Shown here: positions 1 through 4,313 of the stretch, piece by piece
Layout of the letters: each line of letters begins with the position of its first letter
Numbering within the stretch: position 1 is the stretch's first letter
Assembly: GCA_964560145.1 (NCBI GenBank)
Contig: CAZLKS010000029.1
Span: 1 to 9,479, forward strand
Direction: 5' to 3'
Source of the DNA: JAHFLF01 sp964560145
Lineage (GTDB): Bacteria; Patescibacteriota; Minisyncoccia; UBA6257; 1-14-0-10-44-23
DNA: 9,479 bases
Made by a program: the position numbers and the translations under genes
The notes under the pieces: model-generated
Seen by the model: the letters and a program-made list of their open reading frames with translations, nothing else
Databases searched by the model: none
What the model was told of the DNA's origin: nothing

Positions 1-1
1 G

Positions 2-52
2 CGACCGCACCCACTCTTCTTGGCTTTCATCAAAGCTGCTGCCAAGGACTAG
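2..52 (+). CDS. 3' end of an unidentified gene (partial)
   Basis: The window opens inside a reading frame that gives sixteen residues (RPHPLFLAFIKAAAKD) and then TAG. The short stretch has an amphipathic, helix-like composition typical of a protein C-terminus, and it stops four bases before a palindromic repeat, which is where a gene end is expected. The product cannot be named from sixteen residues. The other two forward frames also stay open for a short distance, so this assignment is tentative. Confidence 0.35.
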   Translation, partial: RPHPLFLAFIKAAAKD

Positions 53-56
53 CCCG

Positions 57-128
57 TGTCATCCTGAAGTAAGCCTGCCTGCCGGTAGGTAGGAAGGAAC
101 TACTTCTTCCTAGTACACCAACATGACA
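57..128. repeat. REP-like palindromic repeat upstream of holA
   Basis: The unit is bounded by TGTCAT (57-62) and its reverse complement ATGACA (123-128). Inside are a near-perfect loopless palindrome at 74-93 (CCTGCC-type left half, GGTAGG-type right half, two G.T pairs) and a 7-bp hairpin TAGGAAG/CTTCCTA (90-96 and 106-112). The TGTCAT/ATGACA ends match the ends of the larger element at 1736-1925, which suggests a common family of dispersed palindromes. Confidence 0.5.
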
Positions 129-151
129 AACGCTCGATACCTCGCTAGTAT
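123..151 (+). promoter_or_regulatory. Candidate sigma70 promoter of holA, leaderless
   Basis: ATGACA (123-128, five of six to the -35 consensus) is followed after 17 nt by TAGTAT (146-151). The start codon ATG lies six nt further on, so the predicted transcript would begin at or next to the A of ATG. There is no Shine-Dalgarno sequence. The -35 coincides with the right end of the palindromic repeat. Confidence 0.5.
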
Positions 152-157
152 TAGGGT

Positions 158-922
158 ATGTTGATGCACGTATATGGTGATGATTCTTACCGGCGGAATC
201 GTGCTGTGCGAGAGATTATCGCTAAGTACAGTAAAAAATATCCTGATGGCGTTGTTCAAGTTGTTGATTTCCTGAACGAAAAAGCACTAGAGCAGCTGAC
301 GAGCTTTATCGGTGTGAATAGCTTATTTGCTAAAAACACACTGATTATTGTTCGCAGTCCCGAAGAAGGCGATAAGAAGCTCGCTAAGGTACTCAAGGAG
401 TTTCATGAGAGCGAGCGGGTGATTGTTTTTGTAATTTCAGATAAAAAACTCCCCAAAGATTTCGCGTTTCTTTATGCGGACGGGATTGGACCGGCTAAGG
501 CTGAGTTTAAAGGGCTTGAGGGGATGAATCTGCTGAAGTTCTTGAAAGCCGATGCCGCAGAGAAGAACCTTTCAGTATCTGATGAGCAACTGAGAGTAAT
601 CGGCGAGGTTTACGACGGGGATACGTGGGGTGCGGTGACCGAGATTGAGCGAGTGGCAAGCGGCGGGGCGGTGGCTGAGAAGAAAACCGCGTTTGATTTT
701 ATTGGCTTGATTCGAAGCATTGTCGGCGGCGGCAGGCTCGAGGCAAAACTCAAAGCTCTTTTTGTCTTGTGTAAATATGACGAGCCAGCCAAAGTATTTA
801 ATATGGTGGCTGCGTTCGCGAGCGGTAGAGACAAGGTGCGTATGGCGGACTACGATATCGCAATCAAGGCAGGAAAGTTTGAGTATGAAGAGGCGTTGCT
901 CGAGTACGTGCTTCTCAGCTAA
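158..922 (+). CDS. holA: DNA polymerase III subunit delta (HolA)
   Basis: This is the delta subunit of the clamp-loader complex, which opens the beta sliding clamp and loads it on primed DNA. The 254-residue product starts MLMHVYGDDSY, matching the family's N-terminal 'YGxDxYxxxRA' motif before the first beta strand. Further family-like segments are FIGVNSLFAKNTLIIV (about 50-65), SERVIVFV (about 86-93) and the C-terminal helical collar region. It is shorter than the usual 320-340 residues, as is common in reduced genomes. ATG at 158 is chosen because a -10 hexamer sits six nt upstream; ATG at 164 is an alternative. The gene converges on rpsT, and holA-rpsT adjacency is known from Firmicutes, which supports the call. 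Confidence 0.9.
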   Translation: MLMHVYGDDSYRRNRAVREIIAKYSKKYPDGVVQVVDFLNEKALEQLTSFIGVNSLFAKNTLIIVRSPEEGDKKLAKVLKEFHESERVIVFVISDKKLPKDFAFLYADGIGPAKAEFKGLEGMNLLKFLKADAAEKNLSVSDEQLRVIGEVYDGDTWGAVTEIERVASGGAVAEKKTAFDFIGLIRSIVGGGRLEAKLKALFVLCKYDEPAKVFNMVAAFASGRDKVRMADYDIAIKAGKFEYEEALLEYVLLS

Positions 923-924
923 AA

Positions 925-953
925 GTAAAAACCGCCGAACCGGCGGTTTTTAC
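925..953. terminator. Bidirectional intrinsic terminator between holA and rpsT
   Basis: This is a perfect 13-bp stem, GTAAAAACCGCCG (925-937) and its complement (941-953), around a 3-nt AAC loop. The GC-rich core is flanked by A5 on the left and T5 on the right, so it can terminate holA on the + strand and rpsT on the - strand. Confidence 0.92.
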
Positions 954-963
954 ATAGGAACTT

Positions 964-1227
964 TTATTTCTTTACGGCAATTCGTTTGGAGAGGCGGGAC
1001 TTCAAACGGTTGGCATGATTCTTTTTGATGAGCCCAGTTTTAGCCGCCTTATCAAGCTTCTGAAAAACGAGCGAGAGCGTTTTGGTGGCTTCATCAAGCT
1101 TCTTGCTTTCGGCGAGCTTCTTGTAGGCCTTAAGCGTCTTTTTCAGCTCGGCGCTCTGAGCGACATTTTTAGCGTGACGACGAACATTTTGACGGAGAGC
1201 TTTTTTGGCAGTGCGAGTAACAGGCAT
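964..1227 (-). CDS. rpsT: 30S ribosomal protein S20
   Basis: S20 is a helical 16S rRNA-binding protein of the small ribosomal subunit body. The product has 87 residues, the same length as E. coli S20, and is strongly basic. It carries the family pattern: a basic start (MPVTRTAKKALRQNVRRHAKN), a helical middle, and the conserved C-terminal segment GLIKKNHANRLKSRLSKRI. It starts at ATG (1227-1225 on the reverse strand) with no visible SD. It ends in TAA just beyond the shared terminator. The upstream AT-rich intergenic DNA holds its promoter, back to back with that of the first small cassette. Confidence 0.97.
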   Translation of the reverse strand: MPVTRTAKKALRQNVRRHAKNVAQSAELKKTLKAYKKLAESKKLDEATKTLSLVFQKLDKAAKTGLIKKNHANRLKSRLSKRIAVKK

Positions 1228-1253
1228 AGTTTTGATTAAATTTGAATAGCAGT

Positions 1254-1282
1254 AGTTTACATTTTATTGACAAAAAATGCAA
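1254..1282 (-). promoter_or_regulatory. Candidate rpsT promoter
   Basis: On the minus strand, TTGCAT (1282-1277) is followed after 17 nt by TAAACT (1259-1254), which would give a leader of about 20 nt. A competing -35 is TTGTCA (1273-1268), whose best -10 partner is poorer. Either choice overlaps the -35 of the divergent cassette promoter. Confidence 0.4.
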
Positions 1283-1294
1283 GAGAGGGATACT
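1267..1294 (+). promoter_or_regulatory. Promoter of small-ORF cassette 1
   Basis: A perfect TTGACA (1267-1272) is followed, after 16 nt, by GATACT (1289-1294, four of six to consensus). The predicted start is near 1301, about 80 nt before the ORF. Cassette 2 has the same hexamer pair with the same 16-nt spacing. Confidence 0.6.
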
Positions 1295-1300
1295 AAAAGC

Positions 1301-1380
1301 TACACAGTAGCCGTATTAAACGTCTCTTAGGTGCTCGGGGTGAGTACCAACGATGCGTTGTGGCTACGGAAGGAGTGGGG
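1301..1380 (+). promoter_or_regulatory. Structured 5' leader RNA of cassette 1
   Basis: Proposed fold: P1a pairs 1307-1314 with 1360-1367 (six Watson-Crick and two G.T pairs). P1b pairs AACGT 1319-1323 with GCGTT 1355-1359. P2 is a 7-bp hairpin 1330-1336/1342-1348 with loop GGGGT. The unpaired AACGAT (1349-1354) directly follows P2. The SD GGAAGGAG (1368-1375) begins immediately after P1a, and ATG follows 13 nt after P1a. A competing 5' hairpin GCTAC/GTAGC (1299-1311) shares bases with P1a, so two mutually exclusive states are possible. Cassette 2 folds the same way. I do not recognise a known riboswitch class in it. Confidence 0.6.
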
Positions 1381-1620
1381 ATGGGGAGACCAAGGAAGAT
1401 ACGGAAGATGGCGACTAGGTTCTCGCCGGACGAAGGGGATCCGTTGCAGGACCAGCTCGACCAGCTGCGGCAGGAGAGAGCAGCGGCGAGGCTCGCTGCC
1501 GTCATCGATGCACCACGTCACCGAGGTCTGCGCCTGCTACCGCCACCACCGAAAGAAGACGCAGACACGGCACTCCACGGGCCGGGAGGACGTCCGACCA
1601 CTGTGGGCGGCGACCTCTAG
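1381..1620 (+). CDS. Small Pro/Arg-rich protein of cassette 1, function unknown
   Basis: This is a 79-codon ORF starting MGRPRKIRKMATRF, with a basic N-terminus, a short predicted helix rich in Gln, Arg and Ala (about 28-48), a proline run PPPP (about 61-64) and a Gly/Pro-rich tail ending GGDL. It has no signal peptide, membrane segment or cysteine. The start is fixed by the SD GGAAGGAG six nt upstream; an in-frame GTG at 1360 lies inside leader helix P1 and is unlikely. Base composition is clearly more GC-rich than the flanking housekeeping genes, with frequent AGG, CGG and CCG codons. The stop lies inside the shared terminator repeat. I do not recognise the family. It may instead be the body of a longer non-coding RNA, although the SD, ATG and intact frame argue for translation. 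Confidence 0.55.
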   Translation: MGRPRKIRKMATRFSPDEGDPLQDQLDQLRQERAAARLAAVIDAPRHRGLRLLPPPPKEDADTALHGPGGRPTTVGGDL

Positions 1621-1674
1621 CACCGACGCGACTGACGCCGACCGAGACATCTCGGCCGGCGTTCGCATTCTCAG
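1610..1674 (+). terminator. Terminator repeat, copy 1
   Basis: This 60-nt unit (1610-1669) is 56/60 identical to 2235-2294. It begins in the last codons of the ORF (Asp-Leu-stop) and contains a stem of 12 pairs plus one A x C mismatch (1635-1646 with 1651-1662). The stem is extended by GCGA/TCGC (1628-1631, 1663-1666) around a CTG bulge. The tail ATTCTCAG is not a clean T-tract, so termination may be less efficient than at copy 2. Confidence 0.65.
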
Positions 1675-1682
1675 CTGTAGGG

Positions 1683-1721
1683 GACAGCAAGCGGGGGACT
1701 ATTCCCTCTGCCCCTTCTGTC
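1683..1721. repeat. Imperfect hairpin after cassette 1
   Basis: GACAG (1683-1687) pairs with CTGTC (1717-1721), enclosing a GGGA/TCCC core (1695-1698, 1703-1706). It could be a back-up terminator or processing site for cassette 1, or part of the adjoining repeat. The support is weak. Confidence 0.3.
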
Positions 1722-1735
1722 GTTCTCGGCTTCGT

Positions 1736-1925
1736 TTGTCATCCCGTGCCACGACACGGGATCCAGGTCTAGCACGATATGCACTCAAATTGCTTGAATA
1801 CGGAAAGATGCCGAATATAGCAGGGATGGATTCCGGATGATTACTCCGGAATGACAGAAAGAGGATGAATCCCGTGTCCCTTCTTCGCGGAGGCTACGCA
1901 GGGCAAGCGTGGCACGGGATGACAA
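1736..1925. mobile_element. 190-bp MITE/REP-like element with 18-bp terminal inverted repeats
   Basis: The ends are perfect 18-bp inverted repeats: TTGTCATCCCGTGCCACG at 1736-1753 and its complement at 1908-1925. Inside are three stem-loops: ATCCCGTG/CACGGGAT at 1741-1762, ATTCCGGA/TCCGGAAT at 1830-1852, and ATCCCGTG/CACGGGAT at 1869-1920. No credible gene is inside, so it is non-autonomous. The motif 'GTCATCCCGTG...CACGGGATCC' resembles dispersed palindromic repeats in several bacterial lineages. It sits exactly between the two small-ORF cassettes. No target-site duplication is obvious at the borders. Confidence 0.8.
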
Positions 1926-1956
1926 CTGGAGACCACTTCCCAAAAGCAACATCGTC

Positions 1957-1984
1957 TTGACAGAGAATACAGAAGAGGAATAAT
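1957..1984 (+). promoter_or_regulatory. Promoter of small-ORF cassette 2
   Basis: A perfect TTGACA (1957-1962) is followed, after 16 nt, by AATAAT (1979-1984, five of six to consensus). The predicted start is near 1991, exactly where leader helix P1a can begin. The geometry matches cassette 1. Confidence 0.6.
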
Positions 1985-1990
1985 AAGTTA

Positions 1991-2071
1991 TTCAGTCGAA
2001 ATAACCCCGCTGTTTACAATTCGCTCTAGGCAGGGCGAAAACGGTGGGTTCTCGACTGGAGGGGAGAGCAG
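1991..2071 (+). promoter_or_regulatory. Structured 5' leader RNA of cassette 2
   Basis: P1a pairs CAGTCGA (1993-1999) with TCGACTG (2052-2058). P1b pairs AACCC (2003-2007) with GGGTT (2046-2050). P2 is TTCGCTC/GGGCGAA (2020-2026, 2033-2039), 7 bp with a 6-nt loop. Unpaired AACGGT (2040-2045) directly follows P2. ATG comes 13 nt after P1a, as in cassette 1, and the SD GGAGGGG (2058-2064) overlaps the end of P1a. A competing hairpin GTTATT/AATAAC (1987-2005) would present CAGTCGA in its loop. P1a has a different sequence from cassette 1 but the same pairing, which supports a real structure. Confidence 0.6.
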
Positions 2072-2245
2072 ATGCCGAACAAGGCAAAAGTGACGAAGCC
2101 GCCTCAAGAAGAACGATGGGAGCCGGTTCATCCAGCCGGAGCTCACTCGAGTCCGAAGCCGGAGGAACCGAGGTTCCCTCAGCCCAAGGAGCCGGTCAAG
2201 CGCACCAAAGGCGACGAGCCCTCACGGGCCGGTTGCGATCTCTAG
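2072..2245 (+). CDS. Small Pro/Lys/Glu-rich protein of cassette 2, function unknown
   Basis: This is a 57-codon ORF starting MPNKAKVTKPPQEERW. It is rich in proline, lysine and glutamate, looks intrinsically disordered, has one Trp, and ends AGCDL-stop with a single Cys three residues from the end. It has no membrane segment or signal peptide. The start is set by the strong SD GGAGGGG (2058-2064). Like cassette 1 it begins 13 nt after leader helix P1a and ends inside the shared terminator repeat, but the coding parts show no convincing similarity except the final Asp-Leu. I do not recognise the family. A longer overlapping frame (2044-2298) runs through the terminator hairpin and lacks a placed SD, so it was not chosen. 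Confidence 0.55.
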   Translation: MPNKAKVTKPPQEERWEPVHPAGAHSSPKPEEPRFPQPKEPVKRTKGDEPSRAGCDL

Positions 2246-2297
2246 CACCGACGCGACTGACGCCGACCGAGACACTTCGGTCGGCGTTCGCATTTTA
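2235..2297 (+). terminator. Terminator repeat, copy 2
   Basis: A perfect 11-bp stem (2260-2270 with 2277-2287) plus a G.T closing pair surrounds an ACAC loop. GCGA/TCGC pairs extend it outward, and ATTTTAG follows. Compared with copy 1, the A x C mismatch is replaced by an A-T pair. It insulates ruvA from cassette 2. Confidence 0.7.
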
Positions 2298-2320
2298 GTG
2301 CAATTATCGCCGAACTCTTT

Positions 2321-2326
2321 TATACT
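2321..2326 (+). promoter_or_regulatory. -10 element of ruvA, likely leaderless
   Basis: TATACT lies six nt before the ruvA ATG (2333), so transcription should start at or next to the start codon. No good -35 is present; GTGCAA at 2298-2303 has the right 17-nt spacing but only three matches. Confidence 0.45.
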
Positions 2327-2332
2327 GTGGGT

Positions 2333-2908
2333 ATGATTTATAGCGTGAACGGAGTTGTTAAGCTCAAGGCGAAGGGGTTTGTGGTTGTTGAGGTGGCTGG
2401 GGTGGGGTATAAACTCACCTGCCCACTTTCGGTTCTCGCTCGACTGCCGGCTACCGGCGAAACGGTGTCGCTTTTGACTCATCACCACGTGCGCGAGGAT
2501 GCGAGTGAATTGTATGGTTTCTTAACTGATTCAGAGCTCTCGCTTTTCGAGTCACTCATTTCAATTAGCGGAGTTGGTCCAAAGTCAGCCATGGGCATTA
2601 TGGGAGTGGCTGCCACTGAAGAAATCATCGCGGCAATCAACGAGGGTAGAATCGATTTACTAAGTAAGGCCTCGGGGGTGGGTAAGAAGACCGCCGAAAG
2701 AGTTATCTTAGAGCTTAAGGGTAAGCTCACTTTTGCTGATACTGGCGGCACGATTCATAAGATGGAGGGTGATCTTGAACTCGAAGAAACGTTGGTCAGC
2801 CTCGGGTATAGTAAGGCGCAGGCAAAAGCAGCAATCGGTAAGCTTGACCCCCAACTCGTTGATTTCAATGACAGATTAAAGGCGGTGCTTAAGGAATATA
2901 AGAAATAA
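2333..2908 (+). CDS. ruvA: Holliday junction branch migration protein RuvA
   Basis: RuvA binds Holliday junctions as a tetramer and recruits the RuvB motor for branch migration in recombinational repair. The 191-residue product is full length. It has an N-terminal OB domain (MIYSVNGVVKLKAKGFVVVE, about 1-62), two helix-hairpin-helix motifs with GVG turns at about 80-82 (SISGVGPKSA) and 115-117 (KASGVGKKTAERV), and a C-terminal RuvB-binding domain (LEETLVSLGYSKAQAKAAI, about 150-168). ATG at 2333 is preferred over GTG at 2327 because RuvA normally begins Met-Ile and because the -10 hexamer sits six nt upstream. It lacks an SD. No ruvB or ruvC is in the window. Confidence 0.95.
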   Translation: MIYSVNGVVKLKAKGFVVVEVAGVGYKLTCPLSVLARLPATGETVSLLTHHHVREDASELYGFLTDSELSLFESLISISGVGPKSAMGIMGVAATEEIIAAINEGRIDLLSKASGVGKKTAERVILELKGKLTFADTGGTIHKMEGDLELEETLVSLGYSKAQAKAAIGKLDPQLVDFNDRLKAVLKEYKK

Positions 2909-2915
2909 TAATTGT

Positions 2916-3003
2916 GCTACGAAATACGAAATGGGCACGAAAGTACGAAAGGGAGCCTTAGACGCATTGTTCGTAATTTCGTATCTAGTTCGTATTTCGT
3001 AGC
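2916..3003. repeat. 88-bp nested dyad repeat between ruvA and the Mur-like ligase
   Basis: The outer arms GCTACGAAATACGAA (2916-2930) and TTCGTATTTCGTAGC (2989-3003) are perfect 15-bp inverted repeats. Inner arms ACGAAAGTACGAA (2937-2949) and TTCGTAATTTCGT (2970-2982) pair with one mismatch. The arms are themselves iterations of a TACGAAA-type unit. It fills almost the whole intergenic space. It could be a mobile palindrome, an RNA processing site or an attenuator; it lacks a T-tract. Confidence 0.85.
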
Positions 3004-3014
3004 GAAGAAATATC

Positions 3015-4268
3015 ATGCTTTCTCAAATCAAAAATCTATATCATTTTGTGCTTGCTTGGCTTGGTGATGTCTGGTACGGACACCCATCACGTCATCTTTA
3101 TGTCATTGGAGTAACCGGAACAAAAGGGAAGTCAACGACGGTTGAGTTGCTCTCATCGGTGCTCGAAGCGGCCGGCAAAAAAACCGCTTTTTTGTCGAGC
3201 GTCCACTTTAAAGTCGCAGGAACGTATCAAAAAAATGTAACTGGGAATACTATGCCAGGCAGGTTGACGATTCAGCGTTGGCTCAGGCAAGCGGTTGGTG
3301 CCGGTTGCGAGTACGCCATCTTAGAGGTGACTAGTCAGGGCGTGGTTCAACATCGCCATCGTTTTATTGACTTTGATGTTGTGGCGCTGACCTGTTTGCA
3401 CCCCGAGCACGTAGAGTCACACGGTTCTTTTGAGGCGTATCGTGATGCGAAGGCGAGCCTTTTCCGAGATGTTGCCCGCGCGAGTCAAAAGAAGGACAAG
3501 TTATTTTTCATTAATACTGGTACTGGAGAGAATGCGAAGTACTTTGAAGAGGCGGCCTTGCATCCAACGGGAAAGGGCACCTTCGGATCAGTTATCTTCT
3601 ATGGCAAGGAAGACTTTGTTACCAACGCGCTTGGCGGCGATGTGCGACAGGTTGGCGAGTGGCTTAGTAGCCAGTTCAACCTTGAGAATGCGGCGGCTGT
3701 TTACGCAATTGCCTCGAGACAAGGGATAGATAAGCAGAACATTATTGATTCCTTAAGGTGCTTCAAAGGGGTCGTTGGTCGGCAAGAATATATATCTGGC
3801 TACTCTCGAACAGTTGTTATCGACTCGGCTCTTACTCCAGAGTCACTTGAAGCGATATATATTTTCTTAAGGCAAAAATTAGAGTCTGTGGGTAAAGGAG
3901 GCCGGCTGATTGGTGTATTCGGAAGTGCCGGCGGTGGACGCGACATCTGGAAGAGACCAGCTCTTGGACGGATTGCTGCCGCATACTGCAATCATGTTTT
4001 TTTAACTACGGATGATGCATACGATGAGAGCCCAGAGAAAATAATCGCTGATATTGCCAAAGGGTTTCAGGACGCGAAGAAGTATACGGCTATTATTGAT
4101 CGGCAAGCGGCGATTCAAGCGGCGATTACGCAAGCCGGTCCAGACGATATCGTTGCTTTGACGGGCATGGGAAGCCAGTCCTATACGTACGGCTGCAATG
4201 GCACGAAAAAGCCATGGGACGAGAGAGCTGTGGCAGAAGCAGTCTTGCGTCAACTCGACGGAAGGTAG
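3015..4268 (+). CDS. MurE-like Mur ligase lacking the N-terminal domain
   Basis: ATP-dependent Mur ligases add an amino acid to a UDP-MurNAc-peptide or related acceptor. The 417-residue product has the ATP loop GTKGKST (35-41), a substrate-loop equivalent TGNTMPG (76-82), EVTSQ (104-108), HPEHVESHG (129-137), the likely carbamylated lysine K146 in DAKASLF, FNLENAAAVYAIA (221-233), and a C-terminal domain with GSAGGGRDIWKRP (303-315) and GMGSQSY (384-390). MurE proteins are nearer 490 residues: the UDP-binding N-terminal domain is missing and the P-loop starts at residue 35. The usual DYAHTP reads DSALTP (270-275), and the DNPR specificity motif reads DDAYDESP (333-340). Acceptor and amino acid therefore cannot be assigned. 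The start has only a weak SD. It may be co-transcribed with ruvA. Confidence 0.85.
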   Translation: MLSQIKNLYHFVLAWLGDVWYGHPSRHLYVIGVTGTKGKSTTVELLSSVLEAAGKKTAFLSSVHFKVAGTYQKNVTGNTMPGRLTIQRWLRQAVGAGCEYAILEVTSQGVVQHRHRFIDFDVVALTCLHPEHVESHGSFEAYRDAKASLFRDVARASQKKDKLFFINTGTGENAKYFEEAALHPTGKGTFGSVIFYGKEDFVTNALGGDVRQVGEWLSSQFNLENAAAVYAIASRQGIDKQNIIDSLRCFKGVVGRQEYISGYSRTVVIDSALTPESLEAIYIFLRQKLESVGKGGRLIGVFGSAGGGRDIWKRPALGRIAAAYCNHVFLTTDDAYDESPEKIIADIAKGFQDAKKYTAIIDRQAAIQAAITQAGPDDIVALTGMGSQSYTYGCNGTKKPWDERAVAEAVLRQLDGR

Positions 4269-4277
4269 AGTTGCCAG

Positions 4278-4306
4278 TTGGTTGTCGGTCGTGCGGATGG
4301 TATCAT
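4278..4306 (+). promoter_or_regulatory. Candidate promoter of the beta-CASP nuclease gene
   Basis: TATCAT (4301-4306) lies seven nt before the ATG at 4314, with TTGGTT (4278-4283) 17 nt upstream as a weak -35. AGGAG (4308-4312) is only one nt from the ATG, too close to act as a normal SD, so leaderless translation is likely. Confidence 0.4.
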
Positions 4307-4313
4307 TAGGAGC

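Noticed and set aside
1015..1239. + strand frame opposite rpsT
   Set aside because: Antisense shadow of a clear S20 gene.
1331..1840. Long + strand reading frame of 169 codons across cassette 1 and the terminal repeat
   Set aside because: It runs through the leader helix, the terminator hairpin and into the MITE-like element, has no placed SD, and overlaps the better supported 1381-1620 frame.
1610..2297. CRISPR array from the repeated 60-nt units
   Set aside because: Only two copies 625 nt apart, each forming a terminator after an ORF; no regular spacers or cas genes.
1301..2297. Cassettes as tmRNA, RNase P RNA or SRP RNA
   Set aside because: None of the conserved cores of these RNAs is visible; the tmRNA tag and tRNA-like ends are absent.
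2044..2298. 84-codon + strand frame over cassette 2
   Set aside because: It starts inside the leader before the SD and reads through the terminator stem; the 57-codon frame after the SD matches cassette 1 in geometry.
2327..2332. GTG at 2327 as the ruvA start
   Set aside because: RuvA proteins begin Met-Ile, and the -10 hexamer ends at 2326, so a start at 2327 would lie upstream of the expected transcript start.
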